From DASUAS01 sp963819475 (GTDB lineage Bacteria > Actinomycetota > Acidimicrobiia > IMCC26256 > DASPTH01): DNA of 64,000 nucleotides. Below, in pieces: positions 1-8,817 of the stretch. How positions within the stretch are numbered: the stretch's first letter is position 1; each line of letters begins with the position of its first letter. The position numbers and the translations under genes were made by a program. Under the pieces are notes generated by a model, which did not search any database, was not told the DNA's origin, and worked only from the letters and a program-made list of their open reading frames with translations. The stretch is taken from positions 310,001 to 374,000 of the forward strand of contig CAWFWE010000002.1 of the NCBI GenBank assembly GCA_963819475.1, in the 5' to 3' direction.

Positions 1-612
1 CGGCCCGAGCTGGGGGTGGTTCTTCCACGGCTCGACCAACGGCGAATCGAACCAGCCCGGCGCCACGACGTTCACGGTGATACCGGCGGGTGCGAGATCG
101 AGCGCGAGACCCTTCGCCAGCGCGACCAGGGCCGCCTTCGAGGTGCTGTACGCCGCCAGTCCCGCGCGCGGCCGCTCCCCGAGGACGGAGCCGGTGAAGA
201 TCAGTCGCCCGCCGTCCCCCATCACCCGGGCCGCGGCGCGCGCGCCGAGGAACGCCCCGGTGACGTTGACGTCGAGGATCTCGCGCCAGACGGCCGGATC
301 GGTCTCACGCGGCCCGGCCACGATGGGGGAGATCCCCGCGTTGCCGATCCACCCGTCGACGCCACCCCATTCGGCCACGGTGGCATCGGCGACCGCCTCG
401 TTGAAGTCCTCGTCGGTCACGTCGCCCGGCAGCACGAGCGTCGATCCCGGCAGCTCCTCGGCGAGCGTCTTGAGCTCGGCCTCGGTGCGCGCCACGAGGG
501 CCACCCGGGCGCCGCTCGCCGAGAACGCGCTCGCGAGCAGGCGGCCGAGACCGCGGCCGGCGCCGGTGATCACCATGCGCTTGCCGCTCACGTCAGCCGG
601 ACTGGACATCAT
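1..612 (-). CDS. SDR family NAD(P)-dependent oxidoreductase (3' end outside window)
   Basis: Short-chain dehydrogenase/reductase; substrate unknown. The Rossmann motif TGAGRGLG lies near residue 16, NAGIS in the middle and the catalytic YSTSK around residue 160, so the catalytic core is present. About 204 codons are visible and the C-terminus runs off the window. Two ATG codons stand in tandem (612 and 609). The gene is divergent from the E1 dehydrogenase gene at 651, and the 18-bp palindrome at 623-640 lies between them, so the two are probably co-regulated. Family assignment is secure; the substrate is not inferable. Confidence 0.9.
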   Translation of the reverse strand, partial: MMSSPADVSGKRMVITGAGRGLGRLLASAFSASGARVALVARTEAELKTLAEELPGSTLVLPGDVTDEDFNEAVADATVAEWGGVDGWIGNAGISPIVAGPRETDPAVWREILDVNVTGAFLGARAAARVMGDGGRLIFTGSVLGERPRAGLAAYSTSKAALVALAKGLALDLAPAGITVNVVAPGWFDSPLVEPWKNHPQLGP

Positions 613-622
613 GCTCCAATGT

Positions 623-640
623 TTGTACCGGTCAGTACAA
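623..640. promoter_or_regulatory. 18-bp palindromic operator, copy 1
   Basis: TTGTACCGGTCAGTACAA has perfect 6-bp arms (TTGTAC/GTACAA) around a 6-bp centre. It sits between two divergent genes and overlaps the TACAAT hexamer at 636-641. A copy matching 16 of 18 bases in reverse orientation lies at 3805-3822, in the next divergent promoter. The size and symmetry suit a TetR-type repressor dimer. No regulator gene is visible in the window, so the binding protein is unknown. Confidence 0.7.
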
Positions 641-641
641 T
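636..641 (+). promoter_or_regulatory. -10 hexamer of a probably leaderless promoter
   Basis: TACAAT lies 9 nt before the ATG at 651, and no Shine-Dalgarno sequence precedes that ATG. Transcription would start at or just before the start codon. The hexamer overlaps the right arm of the palindrome, so a bound repressor would block it. Confidence 0.5.
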
Positions 642-650
642 ACACGGCTC

Positions 651-2615
651 ATGTTCAGCGACGCCGACCTCCTCACGATGCACCGGCGCATGCTGGTGAT
701 CCGCGGCTTCGAGGAGCGGGTGGCGGGGCTGTACCGCGACGGCGAGATCCCGGGCTTCGTGCACCTGTCGATCGGTCAGGAGGCGTCGGCGGTGGGCGCG
801 TGCTGGCCGCTCGGCCCGACCGACGTGATCACGTCGACCCACCGCGGCCACGGCCACTGTCTCGCCAAGGGCCTCGACGCGCCCGGGATGCTGGCCGAGC
901 TGATGGCCAAGGACGCCGGCACGAACCGCGGGCGGGGTGGCTCGATGCACATCGCCGACCCGATGATCGGCATCTTCGGCGCCAACGGGATCGTGGGGGC
1001 CGGGCTTCCGATCGCGGTCGGCGCCGCGACTGCGGCGCAGCTGCGACGCGACGGCCGCGTCGCGGTGGCGTTCTTCGGTGACGGCGCGGTGGCGGCCGGC
1101 ACGTTCCACGAGGCGGTCAACCTGGCCGCGGTCTGGCAGCTGCCGGTGATCTTCTTCTGCGAGAACAACGGCTACGCCGAGTTCTCGCCGGCCCACACCC
1201 AGCACGCGGCGACGCTCGAGCAGCGCGCGGTCGGTTACGGCCTCGAGCACGTCGCGGTCGACGGCAACGACGTCGTCGCCACCGCTACGACGATGACCTC
1301 GGTCGTCGAGGCCGCGCGCGCCGGACGGGGTCCCGTGATCGTGGAGGCCGCCACGTACCGCTGGCACGGCCACTACGAGGGTGATCCGCAGCGGTACCGG
1401 TCGCCCGACGAGCTCCGGGAGTGGGAGGCGTACGACCCGCTGCTCGTCAGCGCGCGCCGGCTCCGGTCGGTGGGCATCACCGACGACGCGCTGGACGCGA
1501 TGCAGTCAGCGGTCGCGCGCGAGCTCGACGACGCCGTCGACGCCGCCCGGCGCCTGCCGGGCCCGGCGGCGTCGACGCTGACCCACTTCGTCGCCCGCCC
1601 TCGCCCCGAACGGGCCGAGCCGCCCGCGCCGCCTGCCGACGCCCCGGTGTTCCGCACCATGGACGCGATCCGGTCGGCGCTCGCCGCCGAGCTCGCCGGC
1701 GACGAGCGCGTGTTCGTCGCCGGGATCGACGTGGCGGCCGGCGGCAACGTCTTCGGGCTCATGCGCGGCCTCCACGACGAGTTCGGTGAACGGGTCCGCG
1801 ACACTCCGATCTCCGAGAGCGCGATCATGGGCGTCGGTGTCGGCGCGGCGATGGCCGGCATGCATCCCGTCGTCGAGCTGATGTACCTCGACTTCCTCGG
1901 TGTGTGCTTCGACCAGCTGCTGAACCAGGCGGCCAAGCTGCCGTTCATGACCGGTGGCGCCGCGCAGATGGCGTTGACCGTGCGGACCCAGTTCGGCGCC
2001 GGCCGTTCGTCGGGCAGCCAGCACTCGCAGAGCCTCGAGGCGCTCCTCGCGCACATCCCCGGGTTGACCGTGGTGATGCCGTCGACGCCGGCCGACACCT
2101 ACGGATTGCTCCGCGCCGCCATCCAGGACCCGAACCCGGTCGTCTTCATCGAGAACCGGCTGCTCTACGGCATGAAGGGACCGCAGCCCCCGGCCGACCA
2201 CATCGTCCCCATCGGCCGGTCGGCGGTCGTGCGCCCGGGCACCGACGTCACCGTCGTCTCGGTGTCGCGGATGGTGCACGAAGCGGTCGCCGCGGCCGAT
2301 ATCGTCGCCGGCGACGGCATCTCCGTCGAGGTGATCGATCTCCGCACGGTCGCGCCCCTCGACATGGCGCCGATCCTCGACTCGGTCGAGAAGACGAGCC
2401 GGCTCCTCGTCGCGCACGAGGCCGTGGTCCCGTTCGGCATCGGTGCGGAGATCGCGGCCACCGTCGCCCGCGAGGGCTTCTGGAACCTCGACGCGCCGAT
2501 CGAGCGGATCGGCGCCGCGCCGACGCCACCTCCGTACGCGCCGGACCTCGAGCGCGCCTGGCTCCCCGACCGCGACGACCTCGCCGAGGCGATCCGCCGC
2601 CTCGCCGCCGCGTAG
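651..2615 (+). CDS. Fused alpha/beta E1 component of a 2-oxo acid (or acetoin) dehydrogenase
   Basis: Thiamine-diphosphate-dependent dehydrogenase with both E1 chains in one 654-residue protein. Residues about 1-300 form the alpha half, with the TPP motif running from GDGAVAAG (near residue 143) to the ENN pair about 30 residues on. Residues about 335-654 form the transketolase-like beta half (SESAIMGVGVGAAMAG, ending in a C-terminal domain). E1 enzymes usually have separate alpha and beta genes. No E2 or E3 gene is nearby, so the acceptor and the substrate (branched-chain oxo acid, acetoin or other) remain open. The shared palindrome ties it to the SDR, acyl-CoA dehydrogenase and P450 genes. 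Confidence 0.88.
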   Translation: MFSDADLLTMHRRMLVIRGFEERVAGLYRDGEIPGFVHLSIGQEASAVGACWPLGPTDVITSTHRGHGHCLAKGLDAPGMLAELMAKDAGTNRGRGGSMHIADPMIGIFGANGIVGAGLPIAVGAATAAQLRRDGRVAVAFFGDGAVAAGTFHEAVNLAAVWQLPVIFFCENNGYAEFSPAHTQHAATLEQRAVGYGLEHVAVDGNDVVATATTMTSVVEAARAGRGPVIVEAATYRWHGHYEGDPQRYRSPDELREWEAYDPLLVSARRLRSVGITDDALDAMQSAVARELDDAVDAARRLPGPAASTLTHFVARPRPERAEPPAPPADAPVFRTMDAIRSALAAELAGDERVFVAGIDVAAGGNVFGLMRGLHDEFGERVRDTPISESAIMGVGVGAAMAGMHPVVELMYLDFLGVCFDQLLNQAAKLPFMTGGAAQMALTVRTQFGAGRSSGSQHSQSLEALLAHIPGLTVVMPSTPADTYGLLRAAIQDPNPVVFIENRLLYGMKGPQPPADHIVPIGRSAVVRPGTDVTVVSVSRMVHEAVAAADIVAGDGISVEVIDLRTVAPLDMAPILDSVEKTSRLLVAHEAVVPFGIGAEIAATVAREGFWNLDAPIERIGAAPTPPPYAPDLERAWLPDRDDLAEAIRRLAAA

Positions 2616-2643
2616 CGGTCGACGTTCAGGGACGCGAGCACGC

Positions 2644-3792
2644 TCAGCACCCCAACGCGCGCGCGATCACCTGGTGTTGGATCTCGTTGGTGCCCTCGCC
2701 GATCTCGAGCACCTTGGCGTCGCAGTAGAAGCGGGCCACCGGTGACTCGAGCATGTAGCCGAGGCCTCCGTGGATCTGGACGGCCTCCGAGGCCGCCGAC
2801 ACCGCGAGGCGACTGGCCTTCAGCTTCGCCATCGACGCTTCCTTGAGGAAGGGCTGGCCGGCGTCGCGCAGGGACGCGGCGCGGTAGGTGAGCCAGCGAG
2901 CCGCCTCGAGCTCGGTGGCGATGTCGGCGAGCTTGAACTGGATCGCCTGGAACTTCGAGATGGGCTGGCCGAACTGCACGCGCTGCCGCGCGTACTCGAG
3001 CGCCATGTCGAGCACCGCCTGGGTCAGGCTGAGCGACAGCGAGGCGATCGAGATGCGCCCGACCTCGAGCGTCTGCAGGAATTGGCTGAGCCCCATCGCC
3101 GGATCACCGACGAGATGCTCGTCGGGCACCCAGACGTCGTCGAAGAACAGCTCGCGCGTGTCGAGACCGCGCCAGCCGATGCCGCGCATCTTCGGCCCCA
3201 TCGTGTAGCCGGGCGTGTCCTTCTCCACCACGAAGCTCGCGAACCTCGGCGCCTGACCCTCGGCCGATTCGGTGCGTGCGAGCAGCGTCACGCCGAACGA
3301 CATGTCGGTGCCCGCGTTCGAGATGAAGGTCTTGCGGCCGTTGATCAGCCAACCGCCGTCACGGCGCTCGGCACGGGTGCTGATCCCGCGGGCGTCGGAA
3401 CCCGCGTCCGGCTCGGTGAGGCCGAACGCACCCAACGCCCGCCCTTCGGCCAGCGGCCGGAGCCAGCGCTCGCGCTGCGCGTCGGTGCCGAAGAGGTAGA
3501 GCGGCAACGAGCCGATGGTCACGTGCGCCTGCCATGCCGCGGCGGTCGACTGGTCGGCCAAGCCGATCTGCTCCATCGCGGCGACGAAGCCGACCGTCGA
3601 CATGCCGATGCCCCCCCACTCCTCGGGGATCAGCATGCCGAGCAGGCCGAGGTCCCCCATCTCCCGGAGCAGGTCGGTCGGGCACCGCGCCTCCTCCCAC
3701 GCCTGGGGAGCGCGGTTGGCGATCTCCTTCTGGGAGAAGTCGCGGCACAGCGCGACGAGGTCGCGCTCCGGCTCGGTGAGCGAGAAGTCCAC
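2644..3792 (-). CDS. Acyl-CoA dehydrogenase
   Basis: FAD enzyme oxidising an acyl-CoA to the 2-enoyl-CoA. Family signatures are LTEPDAGSDARGIS (flavin and substrate binding), a QIHGGLGYMLESPVARFYCD block and a C-terminal EIGEGTNEIQ stretch carrying the catalytic Glu. I chose the GTG at 3792 (MDFSLTEPERD, a usual family N-terminus, 382 residues). The longer frame from a TTG at 3822 would run through the palindromic operator. TATGAT at 3799-3804 ends 6 nt before this GTG, consistent with a leaderless message. It is convergent with the E1 gene and divergent from the P450; chain-length preference is unknown. Confidence 0.92.
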   Translation of the reverse strand: MDFSLTEPERDLVALCRDFSQKEIANRAPQAWEEARCPTDLLREMGDLGLLGMLIPEEWGGIGMSTVGFVAAMEQIGLADQSTAAAWQAHVTIGSLPLYLFGTDAQRERWLRPLAEGRALGAFGLTEPDAGSDARGISTRAERRDGGWLINGRKTFISNAGTDMSFGVTLLARTESAEGQAPRFASFVVEKDTPGYTMGPKMRGIGWRGLDTRELFFDDVWVPDEHLVGDPAMGLSQFLQTLEVGRISIASLSLSLTQAVLDMALEYARQRVQFGQPISKFQAIQFKLADIATELEAARWLTYRAASLRDAGQPFLKEASMAKLKASRLAVSAASEAVQIHGGLGYMLESPVARFYCDAKVLEIGEGTNEIQHQVIARALGC

Positions 3793-3798
3793 CCCGTC

Positions 3799-3804
3799 AT
3801 CATA
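3799..3804 (-). promoter_or_regulatory. -10 hexamer upstream of acyl-CoA dehydrogenase gene
   Basis: Reading on the minus strand, TATGAT ends 6 nt before the GTG at 3792 with no ribosome-binding site between them. This supports both the GTG choice and a leaderless transcript. The palindrome at 3805-3822 abuts it on the upstream side. Confidence 0.45.
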
Positions 3805-3822
3805 TTGGACCGACCGGTACAA
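3805..3822. promoter_or_regulatory. 18-bp palindromic operator, copy 2
   Basis: TTGGACCGACCGGTACAA matches the reverse complement of the site at 623-640 in 16 of 18 positions. It lies between the divergent acyl-CoA dehydrogenase and P450 genes and borders -10-like hexamers on each side. Two copies in two consecutive divergent promoters argue for a single local regulon. Confidence 0.7.
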
Positions 3823-3829
3823 ACGTCGA

Positions 3830-3835
3830 TAGCCT
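3830..3835 (+). promoter_or_regulatory. -10-like hexamer of the P450 gene
   Basis: TAGCCT ends 7 nt before the ATG at 3843, with no Shine-Dalgarno motif, so the message is probably leaderless. The same hexamer stands 8 nt before the peroxiredoxin-like gene at 33696. The operator at 3805-3822 would cover the -35 region. Confidence 0.4.
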
Positions 3836-3842
3836 CGGCGCC

Positions 3843-5123
3843 ATGACCGAGTACGACCCGATCGACTTCTTCCGCGGGAGCGACCTCGTCGACGATCCCT
3901 ACCCGTACTTCGACTGGCTGCGCGAGCAGTGCCCCGTCCGCCGCGAGACGCATCACGACGTGATGATGGTGACCGGCTTCGACGAAGCCGTCGCGGTGTA
4001 CACCAACACCGACTCCTTCTCGTCGTGCAACTCCCCGAGCGGGCCGCTCCCCGGGTTCCCCGTTCCGCTCGAGGGCGACGATGTCAGTGAGCTCATCGAG
4101 CAGCACCGCGACGAGCTGCCGTTCAGCGACCAGATCCTCACCTTCGACCCGCCGGTGCACACCGCGCACCGCGGTCTGCTGATGCGCCTCATCACGCCGA
4201 AGCGCCTGCGCGAGAACGAGGAGTCCATGTGGCAGCTCGCCGACCGCCAGATCGACGAGTTCGCCGATCGCGGCGCGTGCGAGTTCATCGGCGAGTACGG
4301 CCAGCCCTTCGCGATGCTCGTCATCGCCGACCTGCTCGGGGTCCCCGAGCGCGACCAGCAGGAGTTCCAGGACCAGCTCGGTCCGGGCCGCGGCAACCGC
4401 ACCGGCACCGTCGGCGCGACCGACCGGGAGATGGCGCACAGCCCGCTCGAATTCCTCTACGAGAAGTTCTCTGCGTACATCGAGGAGCGGCGCAAGGTAC
4501 CGCGCCACGACGTCCTCACCGGCATGGCGACGGCGACGTTCCCCGACGGCTCCGCTCCCGACGCCCTCGACGTCGCCCGCATCGCGGCCAACCTGTTCGC
4601 GGCCGGCCAGGAGACCACCGTGCGCCTCTTCGGCACCGCGCTCCAGCGGCTCGGCGAGGACCACGACCTGCAGCAGCTCCTGCGGGAGCGACGCGATCTG
4701 GTCCCCAACTTCGTCGAGGAGTGCCTCCGCATCGAGAGTCCCGTGAAGGGCGACTTCCGGCTCGCGCGCGTGACGACGGACGTCGGGGGCGTCACCATCC
4801 CCGCCGGTACGACGGTGATGGTGGTCAACGGCGCCGCGAACCGTGATCCGCGTCACTTCGAGTGTCCGGCCGATTTCGACGTCGAGCGCGTCAACGCGCG
4901 TCAGCACCTCGCGTTCGGCCGCGGCCCCCACATCTGCCCGGGTGCCCCGCTCGCCCGGGCGGAGGGCCGCATCACCGTCGAGCGACTGCTCGACCGCATG
5001 GACGACATCCGGATCTCCGAGACCGAGCACGGCCCCGCCGGCAACCGCCGGTACGACTACGTGCCGACGTACATCCTGCGCGGCGTGAGCCGTCTCCATC
5101 TCGAGTTCGACCCGCGCACCTGA
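3843..5123 (+). CDS. Cytochrome P450
   Basis: Soluble class I P450 monooxygenase, 426 residues. The I-helix oxygen-activation motif AGQETT lies near residue 250, the K-helix ExxR is in EECLR, and the heme loop FGRGPHICPG carries the Cys thiolate at about residue 365. Its electron donors (ferredoxin and reductase) are not adjacent. Sharing the palindromic operator with acyl-CoA dehydrogenase, SDR and E1 genes suggests that it starts or assists oxidation of a lipid, terpenoid or steroid-like substrate; that part is inference. Confidence 0.93.
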   Translation: MTEYDPIDFFRGSDLVDDPYPYFDWLREQCPVRRETHHDVMMVTGFDEAVAVYTNTDSFSSCNSPSGPLPGFPVPLEGDDVSELIEQHRDELPFSDQILTFDPPVHTAHRGLLMRLITPKRLRENEESMWQLADRQIDEFADRGACEFIGEYGQPFAMLVIADLLGVPERDQQEFQDQLGPGRGNRTGTVGATDREMAHSPLEFLYEKFSAYIEERRKVPRHDVLTGMATATFPDGSAPDALDVARIAANLFAAGQETTVRLFGTALQRLGEDHDLQQLLRERRDLVPNFVEECLRIESPVKGDFRLARVTTDVGGVTIPAGTTVMVVNGAANRDPRHFECPADFDVERVNARQHLAFGRGPHICPGAPLARAEGRITVERLLDRMDDIRISETEHGPAGNRRYDYVPTYILRGVSRLHLEFDPRT

Positions 5124-5178
5124 ACGCCAGTCACGCGCATCCGCACCGACACGGTGCTACACCGACGATGATGTCGCG

Positions 5179-6525
5179 ATGTCGACCGGCCCCGAGGACC
5201 CGTCGCCCGCGGCGGCGCCGGCTCGGGTCGCCGCGACCAGGGCCGACCGGCACGACGTCCGGAAGCTCGCTCGCAGCGAGCGGCTGGCCGGCGCGCTCTG
5301 GCCCGTCCCGAGCCTGTTCGGACTCGCGGCACTGGTCGCCGCGGTGGCGACCGTCGCCCTGGACGACTCGGTCGACTTCCACGTCGCCGACACCCGGTTC
5401 CTCGTCGGCGACAGCGGTACCGCGCTGACCCTGACTTCCGTCGTCGCGACCGGGATGCTCGCGTTCTTGGGCATCGTGTTCGCCACGACCCTCGTGGCGA
5501 TCCAGCTCGCCGCCAGCCAGTACTCGCCGCGAGCGGTCAGGGTGTTCGTACGCTCCCGGCTCACGAAGGTCTCGTTCGGGATCTTCGTCGCGACGTTCGT
5601 CTATTCGATCGTGACGCTCATCGCGATCAGGTCGGCGCAGGGCCGCGACCGTGGGTTCACGCCGGTCCTCTCCACGACCGGCGTGGCCCTGCTGGTGATC
5701 GCGACCCTCGTGGCCTTCCTCCTCTTCGCCAACGGCACCGCGCGCCTCTTGCGGGTGCAGTACCTCGTCGAGCGGATCGCCGACGAGACGCGGCCCGCGC
5801 TGGCGATCGCGTTCCCGACCGGCCGCGACGTCGTCGACGTGATGCGTCCGCCACCGAGCGCGACGCCGGTGACGATCCGCACCCGTGCGCACGGCGTGAT
5901 CGACGCGGTCGACGTCGCCGGCCTCGCGGCAGTTGCCGCCCGCGCCCGCGGCTGGGCGGAGGTCACCCGCCCCATCGGGAGCTACGTCGGGAGCGGCACC
6001 ACGATCGCCGTGGTGCATCCGGGCGGGGACGTGCTCGCGTTCGACGCGCAGATCGACGTGTGCGACCAGTTCCTGGTCACCAACGAGCGCAGCCTGCTGT
6101 TGGATCCCGGCTTCGGCCTGCGCCAACTCGTCGACATCGCGATCCGGGCGCTTTCCCCCTCGGTCAACGACCCCACCACCGCGGTCCAGGTGGTCGACCG
6201 CGTCGTCGACCTCCTGCGCCAGATCATGGACTGCCCGGCGCCGACCGGCTGGTACGCCGACGACGCCGGGGCCGCTCGGGTCCTTCTCCCTGTGGACTCG
6301 TTCGACGAGCTGGCGACGCTCGGCTTCGCCGAGATCATTCGCTACGGCGCCGACAGCCCCCAGGCCGTCCGGCGGCTCCGGGCCGCGTTCGACGAGCTCG
6401 GGTCGCAGGGACCACGAGCCGGTGTCATCGCCATGCGGGACCTGCTCGATGCCGCAACCGACGAGAGCTCACCACGCGCGTTCCTCGCGGTGAGCGCGTC
6501 GCCGGATCCGCGCGGCTTCGGATGA
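5179..6525 (+). CDS. DUF2254 family membrane protein
   Basis: 448 residues. The N-terminal half has about four membrane segments (near 35-60, 85-115, 130-150 and 165-185), followed by a soluble C-terminal half. The LTLTSVVATGMLAFLGIVF and QLAASQYSPRA stretches are characteristic of DUF2254 proteins, whose function is unknown. Start is at the ATG at 5179; nearby upstream ATGs are out of frame. It stands alone between the P450 gene and a secreted repeat protein, so context does not help. Confidence 0.85.
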   Translation: MSTGPEDPSPAAAPARVAATRADRHDVRKLARSERLAGALWPVPSLFGLAALVAAVATVALDDSVDFHVADTRFLVGDSGTALTLTSVVATGMLAFLGIVFATTLVAIQLAASQYSPRAVRVFVRSRLTKVSFGIFVATFVYSIVTLIAIRSAQGRDRGFTPVLSTTGVALLVIATLVAFLLFANGTARLLRVQYLVERIADETRPALAIAFPTGRDVVDVMRPPPSATPVTIRTRAHGVIDAVDVAGLAAVAARARGWAEVTRPIGSYVGSGTTIAVVHPGGDVLAFDAQIDVCDQFLVTNERSLLLDPGFGLRQLVDIAIRALSPSVNDPTTAVQVVDRVVDLLRQIMDCPAPTGWYADDAGAARVLLPVDSFDELATLGFAEIIRYGADSPQAVRRLRAAFDELGSQGPRAGVIAMRDLLDAATDESSPRAFLAVSASPDPRGFG

Positions 6526-6595
6526 CCGCGCTCGCATTGCGCCCCAGAAGTCACCGTGCGACGCTTGGCGTCTCGAGGAGCGTGGGGAGCATCAC

Positions 6596-7642
6596 ATGCA
6601 GCGCAGAGCGCTTGCGGCATTCGGGCTGGCGGTCGTCGTCCTCGCGACGGTCGCGGCGCCCGCCGCCGCCGGACGGAACGGGTCCACTCGGAGCGACCGC
6701 CGCATCAGCATCAGCGGTGGCGTCGTCGTGGCGACCGACGAGGTGGTGAACGGTCCTGTCGTCTCCTTCGACGGGCCGGTCACCGTCAACGGCACCGTCG
6801 ACGGCCGGGTCTTCGTGGGTGACGGTCGGGTTACCATTCGCGGGCGCGTCACCGGCACCGTCCTGGTCGTGCATGGCGACGTGCTGATCACGGGCCGCGT
6901 CGGCGACGACGTCGTCGCGCTCGACGGTCGCATCACGACCCGTGAGGGCGCGCGCGTGACCGGTGACGTCAAATCCCGGAAGCGGCCGTACGTCGCCCCG
7001 GGCACCGTCACCGGTGACGTCAAGAAGCTCAACGTCCAGAACCTGTTCAGCGGGATCCTGTTCCTGTTCCTCGTCTACCTGTGGATTGCGGTCACGCTCT
7101 CGGTCGCCTTGTTCGGGTTCCTGTTCGTGCTGCTGTTCCCGCGTGCGGCCGACGCCACCGCGGCGGCCGGGCGGAGGTTCTGGCCGACGGTCGGGTGGGG
7201 CGCGCTGATCGGCATCGTGGGTCCGATCCTCGCCCTGCTCGTGCTGGTCACGATCGTCGGGATCCCGTTCGGCCTGGGGATGCTCTCGGCCCTCACCGTC
7301 CTCGCGCCTCTGGGTTACGTGGCGAGCTCACTGATCCTGGGGCGGCTCATGGTGAAGGGCACGAGCACGGGCGCGCGCATCGGCGCGTTCTTCGCCGGCT
7401 TCGGGATCCTGCGCGCGGCTGCGCTGATCCCCGGCATCGGCGTCATCGTGTGGGTGCTGGTCTGCATCTACGGCCTCGGCGCGTTGACCCAGGCGGCGTG
7501 GCGGGCGGGGCGAGGCTCCCCCGCCGAACCATCACCCGAACCGTCTCCCGGACCATCGCCCGAACCGTCACCGGAACCCGTGCCCGCCGCGCCCGAGCCT
7601 CCGCCTCCGCCGCCACCCGCAGAGCCCGCTCCGACCGCCTGA
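6596..7642 (+). CDS. Membrane protein with exported bactofilin-like polymer-forming domain
   Basis: 348 residues. A signal peptide (1-25, ending APAAAG) is followed by a short-period beta-helix-like region (about 35-145) rich in G-x-V repeats such as VNGTVDGRVFVGDGRVTIRG's core. That pattern resembles polymer-forming bactofilin domains. Membrane segments follow (about 150-180, 200-235, 240-265 and 275-300), then a Pro/Glu tail of EPSP repeats ending in polyproline. A GGGGAG-type ribosome-binding site precedes the ATG. Bactofilins are normally cytosolic, so an exported, membrane-anchored version is notable. A cell-envelope role is inference. Confidence 0.7.
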   Translation: MQRRALAAFGLAVVVLATVAAPAAAGRNGSTRSDRRISISGGVVVATDEVVNGPVVSFDGPVTVNGTVDGRVFVGDGRVTIRGRVTGTVLVVHGDVLITGRVGDDVVALDGRITTREGARVTGDVKSRKRPYVAPGTVTGDVKKLNVQNLFSGILFLFLVYLWIAVTLSVALFGFLFVLLFPRAADATAAAGRRFWPTVGWGALIGIVGPILALLVLVTIVGIPFGLGMLSALTVLAPLGYVASSLILGRLMVKGTSTGARIGAFFAGFGILRAAALIPGIGVIVWVLVCIYGLGALTQAAWRAGRGSPAEPSPEPSPGPSPEPSPEPVPAAPEPPPPPPPAEPAPTA

Positions 7643-7662
7643 GGGCCGACGCCGCGCACTCG

Positions 7663-8817
7663 TCACCCACCAACCGGCTCGACACCGAGGATCACCGTCG
7701 CGGCGGCCTGGAACATGCCGCCGATGGCGTGCGTGACCGACACACGGACGCCGTCGACCTGGGCGGGCGCCTCCCCGCGGAGCTGCCGGATCGACTCCTG
7801 CAGCGCGTACATGCCGTACATGCCGCTGTGCGTGTAGTTGAGTCCCCCGCCATTGGTGTTCACCGGCAGGGACCCACCGATCGCGGTCCGACCGTCGGCG
7901 ACGAACGCGCCACTTTCTCCGCGCGGTACGAAGCCGAGGTCCTCGAGCGCCATCAGCGGAAGGATGGCGGCGGCGTCGTACAGCATCGCGTGGTCGATGT
8001 CTGCAGGCTCGAGCCCGGCGGACGCGAACGCGGCGGCCCCGGCCCGGCGGAACGCGTCCGAGGAGGTGAGGTCGGGCATCTGGCTGGCGATCGCGACGCC
8101 ATTGGCTTCACCGGCGCCGAGCACGTGGACCGGCGGTCGCGGGAGGTCGCGCGCCCGTTCGGCCGACGTCACCACGATCGCACCGCCGGCGTCGGTGACG
8201 ACGCAGCACATCGGTCGCGTGAAGGGATAGGTGACCAGCGGCGCGTCGAGTGCCTCGTCGGCGGTGATGGGATCGCGGCGCAGCGCCCGCGGGTTCCGCA
8301 CCGCCCAGTCGCGTTGCGCGACCACGACCTGCGCCAGGGTCGACCGGTCGAGGCCGCGGTCGCGCAGGAAGCGCAGCGTCCCGAGCGTCAGGAGCGTCAT
8401 CGGGCCCATCGTGCCGAACGGCAGCTCGAACTGTCCCTGCCATCCGTCGGGCGGGGGACGGAACATCCCGGTGCCGATGCCCGAACGTCCACTCTCGCCG
8501 TGGGCGACGAGCACGACGTCACACTGGTCGCCCTCGATCGCGGTCATCGCGTGGCGCAGGTGCACGAGGTTCGAGCAGCCGCCGACCATCGTGGCGTCCA
8601 CCCAGCGCGCCTCGATGCCGAGGGAATGGGCGACGAACGACGGGAGATACGGGTGGAGCCCGCTCGATGCGACGCCGTCGACGTCGGCCGGCGTCAACCC
8701 GCAGTCGTCCAGCGCGCGGCGCGCCGCCTCGGTCGCGAGCCCGAGCGACGACTCGTCGACCGTGCCGATCTCGGCCGTCTCGGCCGCCCCGACGATCGCC
8801 ACCCCGCGCGAGCTCAC
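7663..8817 (-). CDS. Thiolase-family protein (acetyl-CoA acetyltransferase / lipid-transfer type)
   Basis: 384 residues with a thiolase fold. The nucleophile region VGGCSNLVHLRHAM is near residue 90 and the C-terminal HAIGG is present. The enzyme resembles the thiolase-like proteins that act with DUF35 partners in steroid side-chain or fatty-acid degradation. I chose the GTG at 8817 because it overlaps the DUF35 stop by 4 nt (GTGA) and gives the normal start SSRGVAIVGAAETAEIG; a longer upstream frame merely reads through the DUF35 gene. Probably a heteromeric thiolase or aldolase complex with the next gene. Confidence 0.88.
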   Translation of the reverse strand: MSSRGVAIVGAAETAEIGTVDESSLGLATEAARRALDDCGLTPADVDGVASSGLHPYLPSFVAHSLGIEARWVDATMVGGCSNLVHLRHAMTAIEGDQCDVVLVAHGESGRSGIGTGMFRPPPDGWQGQFELPFGTMGPMTLLTLGTLRFLRDRGLDRSTLAQVVVAQRDWAVRNPRALRRDPITADEALDAPLVTYPFTRPMCCVVTDAGGAIVVTSAERARDLPRPPVHVLGAGEANGVAIASQMPDLTSSDAFRRAGAAAFASAGLEPADIDHAMLYDAAAILPLMALEDLGFVPRGESGAFVADGRTAIGGSLPVNTNGGGLNYTHSGMYGMYALQESIRQLRGEAPAQVDGVRVSVTHAIGGMFQAAATVILGVEPVGG

